26,422 nucleotides of DNA, taken from a virus. Each line of letters begins with the position of its first letter. The first letter of the stretch is position 1. The notes under the pieces were generated by a model. It saw only the letters and a program-made list of their open reading frames with translations, was not told the DNA's origin and searched no databases. Where the stretch lies: positions 1 through 26,422 of IMG/VR virus record IMGVR_UViG_3300048903_000083, one strand, 5' to 3'. Both the position numbers and the translations under genes were made by a program. Of the stretch, positions 7,437 through 14,502 are shown piece by piece.

Positions 7437-7908
7437 TGACGGTTTGCCGGATTTCCTTGATACGAGGAGCGTTAGCATGATAGAGAGCATTCAATTCAGC
7501 AAGGGCGTTCTCAGTCTCACTGTTGCCAGCAGTCGTCCCCGTTTTACCGGAGAGAGCGAGTGCCGCGTCGAGCTTAACCTTGGCGAGGGCGGCGCTATCC
7601 CCGAACTCCATGGTAGCGAGCTTGTGAACTTCATTTATCCCGTCTACCCGGAAGGCGCGCATGAGATCCGAAACCTGATTTTCGAACTGCTCAGCACTCA
7701 TGCGCGAGTAAGCCGGATCAATCTTCACTGTTTCTATGGCACCCGCGAAGGACTGGAGGGCGGCACTGCGACGAATGAAGAGATCAAACTCGCGCGGGGT
7801 ACAGTCTAGCGCGCACGCGGCCAGAAAGATGTCGCCCTTGGCTTCTGTCAGGGCGGTCTTGATTGACTGTTCGGAAATCAGGCCGCTCTTTCGCGCACGG
7901 GAAGTCAT
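7375..7908 (-). CDS. Possible terminase small subunit (HTH protein)
   Basis: This 177-residue protein is the leftmost minus-strand gene. ATG at 7908 has an AAGGA site and overlaps the stop of the upstream 43-residue gene (ATGA). The N-terminus (KTALTEAKGDIFLAACAL, DCTPREFDLFIRRSAALQSF) reads as a helix-turn-helix of the type that starts phage small terminases. The middle (MEFGDSAALAKVKLDAALAL, then SGKTG) resembles the helical oligomerisation part. Small terminases recognise the packaging site and stimulate the large subunit, but no large terminase is visible here and it lies far from the portal, so the call is tentative. A generic HTH regulator is the alternative. It overlaps the convergent plus-strand gene by 62 bases. 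Confidence 0.5.
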   Translation of the reverse strand: MTSRARKSGLISEQSIKTALTEAKGDIFLAACALDCTPREFDLFIRRSAALQSFAGAIETVKIDPAYSRMSAEQFENQVSDLMRAFRVDGINEVHKLATMEFGDSAALAKVKLDAALALSGKTGTTAGNSETENALAELNALYHANAPRIKEIRQTVITMTDGREVTPLTIEQLPDH

Positions 7909-8036
7909 TTCTTTTCCTTCTTGCGAGCCTGATTCAAAGCGATAGCCACGGCCTGCTTTTGCGGTTTGCCGGCTTTCATCTCTGTCTTAATGTTCTTCCT
8001 GACAGCCTCTTTCGATTTGCCTTTTGCGAGCGGCAT
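7905..8036 (-). CDS. Small lysine-rich basic protein (43 aa)
   Basis: ATG 8036, TGA 7905-7907, AGGAG 7 bases upstream. The product is highly basic: MPLAKGKSKEAVRKNIKTEM followed by KAGKPQKQAVAIALNQARKK. The KxGKPQKQAVAIAL core is a pattern I recognise from small conserved phage proteins found among packaging and head genes. The function is unknown; net positive charge suggests nucleic-acid binding. It is translationally coupled to the downstream HTH protein. The ribosome site overlaps the stop of the ATP-grasp gene upstream (TAGGAG), making a three-gene unit. Confidence 0.8.
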   Translation of the reverse strand: MPLAKGKSKEAVRKNIKTEMKAGKPQKQAVAIALNQARKKEKK

Positions 8037-8044
8037 GATGACTC

Positions 8045-9388
8045 CTAGTAAGAAAGACCCAATCCAAATCCAAGTTTCTGAAGGTCTGGTAACTGCTTCT
8101 TTAGCCGGCCAGCTCCTATGTCTGTCCTGTAAAAAGGAGAGTTCGGTATCTTTACCTTCTTTAGGGCACTGTACGCACTGCGGCGCGCGCCAGTTATCGT
8201 TTCGCCCGTTCCCGTCGCAATCAGAACATAGTCCCCTGCTGTCACAGGGCCCGGAAGGCTAACCACCTTCCCGCCCACTTCGCGCGGCGCATCGCCTATC
8301 ATGACTTCGGAGAAATGAAGGTGTTCCATGTCTTCCGCATTGTAAATCGGTATGCCGCAAAGTTCCTTGTTCGTTATCTTCGAATAGGGAAAGTCGGGCA
8401 GGGCCATGAGAACCGAGATGCAGACTACATCGGTCTTCACCTTCAGCGTGTCGCGACCGTTCACCAGATCGAGCATCCATTGGGCCTGATCGCCTTCAAT
8501 CAGCGCGGTCAGGTTGTGGCGGATAGGCCAGCCGTCGCGCATGGTCCACTCAAGCGGATAGGGGGTTCCATCGTGCGTTATCATGCAATTCACATCAACA
8601 TAGCCGACGTACCCCACGCGATGGAGATGTTCTGTAGCAGGCTTCAGCACCTGGTCAGCGAGTTTCGACTTTTTGACGACGCGCACCGTAGTGCCCATCT
8701 CGCCCGTATTCACGCCGAGATCGCCGTTCATCAGTTTCTTGTTCTCCCAGTTCTCAACCCATCCTGCTTTGGACCATCCAGCCGGCCCGAACCACCCGCC
8801 CACGGCCATCTCCATCCCGTCAATCTTCTCCTGGAGGATAAATCCGTCTTCTTTGGCCGACTTGACGTATTTCGGGATCTTCTTCCAGCGCTCAAGCATG
8901 TAGACCAGATCCGCCGCCGAGTTCGCAACGTAGGACATTGCCCGCTCGCCGTCACCGGACGGCTTGGAGACAAACGCTTTACCCTGCTTTTTTACGTAAG
9001 CGATGGCTGAATCGTAATCATGGAACGTCTTACCCGGAATGCACGGCATGCCGCACTCTTCCATGACCTTTTGCCCGTGCTCGCGGTCCAGTTCCCACTC
9101 TACGGCGTCGAGATTGCAGCCGAAGATCGGGTAACCGATCCGGCGGTACGGCTCTAGCAGATCGAGATAGGAAACATTGTCAGGCGTATAGATGAGGTCT
9201 GCCCAACCGATCCACTTTTTCCGGAGGTCGTTGAAGTCGCGAATCTTGTGCACGAAACCCTCACCCGCGTGGCGGTCTGTACCATCTGGCCGGGGTTTGT
9301 CGTACCAACGAATCTCATGACCTTGCATCTGCCAGCGCATGCACAGATCAAGCGCGTTCGAACCGACATCAATCACTAGTATTTTCAT
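8045..9388 (-). CDS. PurD-like ATP-grasp ligase
   Basis: A 447-residue protein with the full layout of phosphoribosylamine-glycine ligase: an N-domain Rossmann start (MKILVIDVGSNALDL), an ATP-grasp core (AFVSKPSGDGERA with K142; FILQEKIDGMEM with E187), the hallmark GVNTGEMGTT (225-234; PurD has GPNTGGMG), YPLEWTMRDGWP (E280, R284; PurD has ExNxRxGDPE), and a C-domain ending ARRSAYSALKKVKI then FYRTDIGAGRL (PurD: YRxDIGxRAL). The first G-G of NTGGMG and the E-x-N metal site are altered, so substrate use may differ from glycine plus phosphoribosylamine. No other purine genes are present. It sits in the late operon between an ejection protein and a possible terminase. No clear ribosome site precedes its ATG. 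Confidence 0.88.
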   Translation of the reverse strand: MKILVIDVGSNALDLCMRWQMQGHEIRWYDKPRPDGTDRHAGEGFVHKIRDFNDLRKKWIGWADLIYTPDNVSYLDLLEPYRRIGYPIFGCNLDAVEWELDREHGQKVMEECGMPCIPGKTFHDYDSAIAYVKKQGKAFVSKPSGDGERAMSYVANSAADLVYMLERWKKIPKYVKSAKEDGFILQEKIDGMEMAVGGWFGPAGWSKAGWVENWENKKLMNGDLGVNTGEMGTTVRVVKKSKLADQVLKPATEHLHRVGYVGYVDVNCMITHDGTPYPLEWTMRDGWPIRHNLTALIEGDQAQWMLDLVNGRDTLKVKTDVVCISVLMALPDFPYSKITNKELCGIPIYNAEDMEHLHFSEVMIGDAPREVGGKVVSLPGPVTAGDYVLIATGTGETITGARRSAYSALKKVKIPNSPFYRTDIGAGRLKKQLPDLQKLGFGLGLSY

Positions 9389-9405
9389 TTTGCATTTGCT
9401 ATAGT
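9388..9405 (+). promoter_or_regulatory. Extended -10 promoter, identical to 3387-3404
   Basis: TTTTGCATTTGCTATAGT repeats exactly the 18 bases at 3387-3404. TGCTATAGT forms an extended -10 (TATAGT at 9400-9405). The -35 position (9377-9382, TAGTAT) is poor, so the extended -10 would carry recognition. A leader of about 20 bases containing GGGAG precedes the ATG at 9431. It points opposite to the late operon and its upstream end overlaps the start codon of the ATP-grasp gene. Confidence 0.7.
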
Positions 9406-9430
9406 GGTCGTAACAACCCGGGAGATCACC

Positions 9431-9568
9431 ATGAAAGGACTACTCGCCGCAATTCTACTCGTTCAGACTATCACGCTAGGCGTCATGCTTACGAGGCACG
9501 AAGCTTCGCATCCCGCATGGCAAGACGCGCCTATCGTGCATGGCCCGTGGGAAAACTACCGCAAATGA
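9431..9568 (+). CDS. Small membrane protein with WQDAP motif (45 aa)
   Basis: ATG 9431 follows GGGAG (9419-9424) and the extended -10 promoter. Residues 3-20 (GLLAAILLVQTITLGVML) form one signal-anchor-like helix, and the C-terminal tail (residues 21-45) contains AWQDAPIVHGPWENYRK. The WQDAPIV segment (30-36) closely matches GWQDAPLI and AWEDAPVV at the N-terminus of the neighbouring ejection protein (minus strand, 11560-9590). The membrane peptide could therefore bind or mimic that virion protein; this is inference. The stop overlaps the next start (ATGA at 9565-9568). Confidence 0.7.
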   Translation: MKGLLAAILLVQTITLGVMLTRHEASHPAWQDAPIVHGPWENYRK

Positions 9569-9657
9569 ACCTGAACCCCTGGCTGGATATCATTGCGGCG
9601 GTGATGCTAATTGTGTGCTGGTGGGTTGCGGGCTCGTCCGACCACCGCGATCAGTAG
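9565..9657 (+). CDS. 30-residue membrane peptide
   Basis: ATG 9565 overlaps the stop of the 45-residue gene; TAG at 9655-9657. It encodes MNLNPWLDIIAAVMLIVCWW followed by VAGSSDHRDQ: a single membrane helix (about residues 7-23) with a short charged tail. The last 68 bases are antisense to the end of the convergent ejection-protein gene. ATGA coupling and the membrane composition support it, though it is very short. Confidence 0.55.
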   Translation: MNLNPWLDIIAAVMLIVCWWVAGSSDHRDQ

Positions 9658-11560
9658 GCTGTCCGTACTGCGCGCGCAGCGCGCCGACTGCCGCCGATTG
9701 CGCTTTGCCGTTCGCCGCGCTGTAGGCTTTGCGCAGCAGATCGCGGCCCTGTTGCGTCAGCAACGCCTTGGACGCAACGTAAGGCGTCACAACAGCGCCG
9801 ACTGCCGCCATAGGGTGCGAGATCGCGAGCGCGGGGAGACTGGCAAGGTGCGCGACGCCCGTAGTCTTGGACGTGTTGACGCCCGTCTTATCGCCCGCGC
9901 GCGCCATCGTGTCGGTAACGTCCTTGATGTCCTTTATCTCTTTGCTCGTGAAGCCCATTTCAGCAAGCTTAGGCTGTACCTTGTCGATTTCCTTGCGGAA
10001 CTTTGCGAACGAGATCGGCGGCGCACCGGGCACGTCATTCTTTGCCGCCTCCAGGCCGTTCCGCAAAACGAAAGACTTCACGTCCTGAAGCGTTTGCGGG
10101 TCATGCTGCTGAAGAATCGAGGTCACCGATCTGGCCTCACTCGGATTCATGTTCAGATACCGCTTTGCGATCAGTTCCGGCGCCTTGGTGGACGCCGTAG
10201 CGCCCGTAAAGGCCGCGTCAGTCACGTCTTCACCTAGCAGTTTGCCGAGTGCGGATTTCTTGATGAAGTCGATGGATTGCGAAGCTTTCGCGTAATTCTG
10301 GTTCGCTTTTGCCAAAGCCTGCGCGATAGGCGTTCCGCCTTTCGAGGCGTCATTAAAATCCTGATTGATGGCGCCAAACAGGCGCTTTGCGTAGACCTGA
10401 TTCGCGTTCTGATCAATGTCGGAGAACACGTTGCCAGTTCGGCGTGAGGCTTTCCCCCACGCGCTCCGCGTCTTCATCGCGTCATCAACCGTGGCCGTGC
10501 CTTGCTTCGCTAGCAAATCCTTTGCCTGTTGCGCCTGCTTCACGATCTTCGGCGCGTCGCCGGTCGGGACGTTTTTGTTCTCCGCGATGATCTTGTCCAG
10601 CGTGTCCAGCGTGTTTTTGTAGCCGATAACCGGCTTGCCTGCCGCCAGTGAACGGACCGCGCCGTAGTCGGTTGCGGCCTGCGAACTGCGTAGCTTGTCG
10701 ATGTTCTCGACGGTGTTTTTGTAGGATGAGCGTAATTGGTTGCCGATTGCTTCCGGGTCCGCAGTCGCGCGACCCATCGTGCTTGCGAGATCATCGACGC
10801 GCTTCGCGCCCGCCGTGACCTGTGCCAGTTCGTCCGCGTGCGCGGTGCCGGCGGACGGGAACAGATCGCGCAACGTGTTCTCTGTGAAGGTAAGCGCCTT
10901 GCTGCCCGTCTCCTGACCCAACGTAAGCGGAATACCGGATGCCTGCGATGCACGCGCGGCTTCGCTAGGCGGCTTCGGGATGCCGCGTCCAGCGCCGGCC
11001 ATTCCGCCTGCTGCACCGCCGATCAGCGAACCTGCGATCTGCCCTGGCGTTCCGCCGATCTGGCGCCCGACTTCGCCGCCGAGTCCGCCGCCCACGGCTG
11101 CGCCTACGCGCGACAAGGCGGACGCCCCGCCGCCGGGAATGGCCGCAGAAGGAAGCGCCTGCAAAGCGGCAGCACCGTACTTCTGTGCCGTTGTGCGCGG
11201 TTCAGCGGATTGCGTAATAACGCCATGCTGCCGCAACAGGTCTTCGATATGCTCCTGACTACCGGCCATAGCGGAGTCCGAGCGCTTAGGCGCGGGCGCC
11301 TTGATGAGCGCGCGGAACTTCTCTTCCCCCGGCGTCTCAGTAGCCGCAAGCAACTGGCTGCCGACAGCAGCCGGGATGCCCGCCACTTGCGCGGCCCCCT
11401 TCGCCAGATTACCGCCGACAAACCCTGCCATGCTTTGCGGAGGCTGCGCCGGCGGAGTGGGCGGGGATGAGCCCGTGCCGACAACCGGCGCGTCTTCCCA
11501 GGCCGCTTTGCCTTTGCTGCTGCCTGCCGTAATCAGGGGTGCATCTTGCCAGCCGGCCAT
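9590..11560 (-). CDS. Internal virion / DNA ejection protein (656 aa)
   Basis: A large helical protein coupled by TAATG to the gene upstream. The N-terminus carries two W-x-D-A-P motifs (GWQDAPLI, residues 3-10; AWEDAPVV, 20-27). A glycine/alanine-rich, potentially membrane-inserting section lies at about 150-195 (VGGGLGGEVGRQIGG, SLIGGAAGGMAGAG, glycine-zipper-like). A long alpha-helical region follows (about 230-560), rich in Lys/Asp/Gln with little tryptophan or cysteine. This matches P22-type ejection proteins (gp16/gp20 class) that leave the capsid with DNA and form the channel across the envelope. No muralytic domain is evident. It is the last of three consecutive internal proteins. Confidence 0.7.
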   Translation of the reverse strand: MAGWQDAPLITAGSSKGKAAWEDAPVVGTGSSPPTPPAQPPQSMAGFVGGNLAKGAAQVAGIPAAVGSQLLAATETPGEEKFRALIKAPAPKRSDSAMAGSQEHIEDLLRQHGVITQSAEPRTTAQKYGAAALQALPSAAIPGGGASALSRVGAAVGGGLGGEVGRQIGGTPGQIAGSLIGGAAGGMAGAGRGIPKPPSEAARASQASGIPLTLGQETGSKALTFTENTLRDLFPSAGTAHADELAQVTAGAKRVDDLASTMGRATADPEAIGNQLRSSYKNTVENIDKLRSSQAATDYGAVRSLAAGKPVIGYKNTLDTLDKIIAENKNVPTGDAPKIVKQAQQAKDLLAKQGTATVDDAMKTRSAWGKASRRTGNVFSDIDQNANQVYAKRLFGAINQDFNDASKGGTPIAQALAKANQNYAKASQSIDFIKKSALGKLLGEDVTDAAFTGATASTKAPELIAKRYLNMNPSEARSVTSILQQHDPQTLQDVKSFVLRNGLEAAKNDVPGAPPISFAKFRKEIDKVQPKLAEMGFTSKEIKDIKDVTDTMARAGDKTGVNTSKTTGVAHLASLPALAISHPMAAVGAVVTPYVASKALLTQQGRDLLRKAYSAANGKAQSAAVGALRAQYGQPTDRGGRTSPQPTSTQLASPPQ

Positions 11561-13146
11561 TATGGTTTTCTCCGATGCGAGCCATCAGGCGCGATGAAGT
11601 CCGTACCTGACGGCAGGTTTGCGTAATCCGCGTCTGACGACACGCGAACCGGAGCGCCTGTGTCGGAAGCCGTGGTTTCCTGCCTGCCTGATACGCGCGC
11701 TTTCTGCCGCGCCATGACTTCGGTAGGCGCGCGCGACGCGGCAGCCATTTCCTTTTCCATGATGTTCAGAACCGCATTCAACTGTTCCGGCGTGTTGGCC
11801 GTGGACAGCAGTTCGCGTGCGTGCTCCTTGTCGGACACGGTAGGCGTACCGGAAGGGCTGATCGCGCGCGCATAGGCGTTCACCGACGTGTTAAGCGCCG
11901 TGCCGAGCGCGATCACGCGCGGATCGCCCGTATTCGTTTGCGCGGCCTGCAACGCGCGGTTCACCGGTACAAACTGGCCGCGCGGCAATGCCGCCGACGC
12001 TTCCCGCACAAGCGGGAACGTCTGCTGCGCTTCGGCCACGGCCATCCCGACGTTCGCTGCTTTGGTCGCGCCCGTGCGCGCTGCCGCCTTCTCACCCTGG
12101 AACCCGACATTAGCCGCAGCCACATCAGCGCCCGTACCGCCAGCTTCGCGCGTCTGCTTCATGACCTCACGTCGCAGCGCAATGATGTTCTTCGCGCCTT
12201 GCGCGCCGCGTCCGAGGTTCTGGTAGACGGACGTGTCACCTTGCCGCGCCTGTTCCGCAAGGAATTTAAGGTCATCCGGCGAAAACTTCGCGTCTTCACC
12301 GTTCGATTGCGCGGCTATCTGCTTGCGGAGCGCGATTGACTCGCCGCGCATCGCGTTTGCTTCGCGCGCGGCATCCGCCCGTTGCTGGATACCCAGTTGC
12401 CGATCCTCAGACGCCTGTTTGGCGGCATCGATGCGAGCCTGCAACGAATCCTTCTGAACCTGCAACTGTTGCAATTTCAGTTCGTGCGTGAACTGCGCCT
12501 GGAGCTGCGCGGCCTGCTGTTTCGACTGCGCGTCCAATACAGGCGTGAGCTGCTGGAGCCCGGCCAGCAGGTCGGCGCCCGACAGCCCTTGATCCTGAAG
12601 TACCTTTACTGCGCCCTGAAGCGACAACGGGCCCCCCTGCTGCTGCTGCTGCGGGGCAGTTGCGGCAGCCTGAGCCGGCGGCGCGGGGATCACGCCTTGT
12701 GGCGCCATCGACTGCGGCGGCGTGGTCGGCATAGGCCGGAAAGGCGGCAACGGTTGCTGGGGCCCTGCGCCTTGCGGAGCACCGCCAGGGGGCAACGGGG
12801 GCTGCACGCCACCCGGCGCCGGACCCATGCCGGGAAGCGGCGCGCCCTGCTGCATAGGCTGCGAAGCCTGACCGGGAGCCGGAGGCTGCGGAGGGGGCGG
12901 CATTTGCCCCTGTTGCGGCTGCGCGGCTACCTGACCGCCAGCCAGTAGTTGCGGCAAGGCATTGCCGGCGGCGGCCTGCGCTGCCTGTGCGCGCTGCCGG
13001 TCTTGCTGCGCCTGTTGCCATTGCTGCTGCTGTTGTGCGAACGCCTGCGCGCGCATCTGTTGGTCCTGCTGCGCGCGCTGCTGTTCCTGCAACTGCCCCT
13101 GATACTGGATGAAGTAAGGCAGTCCGCTTACATTGAATCCGGCCAT
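11560..13146 (-). CDS. Gln-rich internal virion / ejection protein (528 aa)
   Basis: ATG 13146 has a strong GGAGG site 5 bases upstream. Residues 15-60 are extremely Gln-rich (QGQLQEQQRAQQDQQMRAQ and similar). Residues about 70-170 are a Pro/Gln/Gly linker (QMPPPPQPPAPGQ, GGVQPPLPPGG), and the rest is mostly helical with coiled-coil stretches (LKLQQLQVQKDSLQARIDA). No enzyme motif is visible. The composition and position between two other internal proteins agree with a podovirus DNA-transfer protein (P22 gp20-like role). It ends sharing one base with the next start (TAATG). Confidence 0.68.
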   Translation of the reverse strand: MAGFNVSGLPYFIQYQGQLQEQQRAQQDQQMRAQAFAQQQQQWQQAQQDRQRAQAAQAAAGNALPQLLAGGQVAAQPQQGQMPPPPQPPAPGQASQPMQQGAPLPGMGPAPGGVQPPLPPGGAPQGAGPQQPLPPFRPMPTTPPQSMAPQGVIPAPPAQAAATAPQQQQQGGPLSLQGAVKVLQDQGLSGADLLAGLQQLTPVLDAQSKQQAAQLQAQFTHELKLQQLQVQKDSLQARIDAAKQASEDRQLGIQQRADAAREANAMRGESIALRKQIAAQSNGEDAKFSPDDLKFLAEQARQGDTSVYQNLGRGAQGAKNIIALRREVMKQTREAGGTGADVAAANVGFQGEKAAARTGATKAANVGMAVAEAQQTFPLVREASAALPRGQFVPVNRALQAAQTNTGDPRVIALGTALNTSVNAYARAISPSGTPTVSDKEHARELLSTANTPEQLNAVLNIMEKEMAAASRAPTEVMARQKARVSGRQETTASDTGAPVRVSSDADYANLPSGTDFIAPDGSHRRKP

Positions 13147-13155
13147 GCTGCCTCC

Positions 13156-14220
13156 TTACATGGTGAAACCATATGAGTTCCCGCCGCCGCTGTAGTACGG
13201 GCTCGATGTGAACGCGCCGCTGAAGTCACCGCCGCCGAACGAACCACTGGCTGGGTTCGACCAGTTCTGAAACGCATTGCTATTCTGAAACGCGTTCCCT
13301 AAACCCTGAACCCCTTGCCCGACTGCCTGGCCGGCGAGCGCCCCTGCAGCGCCTGCGCCTTGCGCCTGCGCCTGGTAGGGCACGGCTTGTGCACCCTGAC
13401 CGTAGTTCATGTATGGAATCGCCTGTTGCTGGAAACCCTGCGCCGGACCGTAGACCGTGTTTTGCAGGTACTGACCGTAATTCTGTCCGATATTGGTCGG
13501 CTCAGCGCTTATCTGTAGATTCGACTGGTAGGGAACTTGCCCGCCCTGCAACGTGTACCCCGCGCCCGCGCCGCCGAGTGCGCCGCCCTGCGCCGCCGCC
13601 TGGCCGGCCTGCCCGACCGCCGAGCCGTACCCCTGAAGACCGGACAACTGGCGCTGCAACTGCGCGTTCTGCCAGTCGATATTGAAATTGCCCAGCGCCT
13701 GATTCGCAACACCCGCGCCGGCAGCACTAGACCCCAGCCCGTACATACTGTTCGTGGCCCCGGTCTGGTCCTGCAACTGCTGGACGGTGCGGTTGTAGAG
13801 CGCGTTTTGCGGATCGAAAGCAGTGTTATAGACCTGCTGACCAGCATTAATTAGCCCCTGCTGCTGCCCGAACTGAAGACCAGCGGCATTCTGCAACTGG
13901 CTTCCCAGGGCACCATACTGTTGCCCTGCCTGATTTGCCGCCTGCCGGTACCCGCCACTGTAATTATTGTAGTCGGCTAACTGCTGCTGGAGCGATTGCT
14001 GCCCAAGTGCCTGTAACTCCGGCTGTGACTGGCTGAACACGTTGTAGTTCTGGTTTTGCAGGTTCTGCCATTGCTGGTCGGCGCCTTGTAGACCGGTCGG
14101 CACATAGTACGAACTAGGCCCGCCGCCCCCTGATCCCCCGAAACTGGACGGCGACATGGCGCTCGAAATAGCTGAACCTGCGACCGATGCGGCAACGCCC
14201 GCTGCGACTCCCCATGGCAT
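13156..14220 (-). CDS. Gly/Gln/Asn-rich internal virion protein (354 aa)
   Basis: The start is at ATG 14220 with GGAG 7 bases upstream. An N-terminal hydrophobic stretch (WGVAAGVAASVAGSAISSAM) is followed by a Ser/Gly linker and a body rich in Gln, Tyr, Gly and Asn (for example NLQNQNYNVFSQSQPELQAL and GYGSAVGQAGQAAAQGGA). It lacks lysine-rich clusters. The position at the head of three internal proteins and the hydrophobic N-terminus fit a P22 gp7-like ejection protein. The family is not recognised from motifs alone. Confidence 0.65.
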   Translation of the reverse strand: MPWGVAAGVAASVAGSAISSAMSPSSFGGSGGGGPSSYYVPTGLQGADQQWQNLQNQNYNVFSQSQPELQALGQQSLQQQLADYNNYSGGYRQAANQAGQQYGALGSQLQNAAGLQFGQQQGLINAGQQVYNTAFDPQNALYNRTVQQLQDQTGATNSMYGLGSSAAGAGVANQALGNFNIDWQNAQLQRQLSGLQGYGSAVGQAGQAAAQGGALGGAGAGYTLQGGQVPYQSNLQISAEPTNIGQNYGQYLQNTVYGPAQGFQQQAIPYMNYGQGAQAVPYQAQAQGAGAAGALAGQAVGQGVQGLGNAFQNSNAFQNWSNPASGSFGGGDFSGAFTSSPYYSGGGNSYGFTM

Positions 14221-14223
14221 GAT

Positions 14224-14502
14224 TTACTCCTTATCGATGTCCGGGTCCGCTATCGCTTCCGAGTGAATGCAGAGCCAGGTGATGTCTGTAATTGCCGTAA
14301 TCCTGTGCGATTTCCCGGCTTTTATCTCTAACATGCGGGGTCCGCGAATCGCTTCAAGTTCCCCATCCACTTCGACCAATGCTTCGCCGCTGCACAGAAA
14401 ACTCAGATGATCGTAGGTGTGCGTGTGCTTAGTCACTTCGCCGCCTGCCGCTAGCGTCTGTTCACGGGCGTAAGTTCCGCCGAAAGAATGGTGGAGGATC
14501 AT
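14224..14502 (-). CDS. Single-domain cupin
   Basis: A 92-residue cupin coupled by ATGA to the oxygenase gene upstream. The first cupin motif is KHTHTYDHLSFLCSGEALVEVDG with H26, H28 and H32; the second is KAGKSHRI with H66. Together they give a credible 3-His metal site in a small beta-barrel. Such metal-binding cupins act as dioxygenases, isomerases or sensors. Direct coupling to a hydroxylase suggests a shared pathway, and the pair is next to the lysis genes and ejection proteins. The substrate is unknown. Similar small cupins occur in phage tail regions, so a virion or receptor role is possible. Confidence 0.85.
   Translation of the reverse strand: MILHHSFGGTYAREQTLAAGGEVTKHTHTYDHLSFLCSGEALVEVDGELEAIRGPRMLEIKAGKSHRITAITDITWLCIHSEAIADPDIDKE

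Noticed and set aside
7427-7440. GTCAT-TGTG-ATGAC hairpin as terminator between the two arms
   Set aside because: Only a 5-bp stem with two or three A-T pairs and no T-run on either strand.
7444-7809. Plus-strand frame opposite the possible small terminase, with GAGGAG before an internal ATG at 7477
   Set aside because: The minus-strand gene is longer, coupled by ATGA to the 43-aa gene, has an HTH-like N-terminus and GC-rich third positions. The plus frame has no family resemblance. It remains a weak alternative only.
8315-9010. Plus-strand 231-codon frame antisense to the ATP-grasp gene
   Set aside because: No ribosome site or recognisable domain, and the minus strand has unambiguous PurD motifs.
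12600-13110. Poly-Gln/Pro-coding CAG/TGC runs as a phase-variable repeat
   Set aside because: Runs are interrupted and mixed (Gln, Ala, Arg, Pro codons). There is no perfect unit array, and any slippage in trinucleotides would keep frame.
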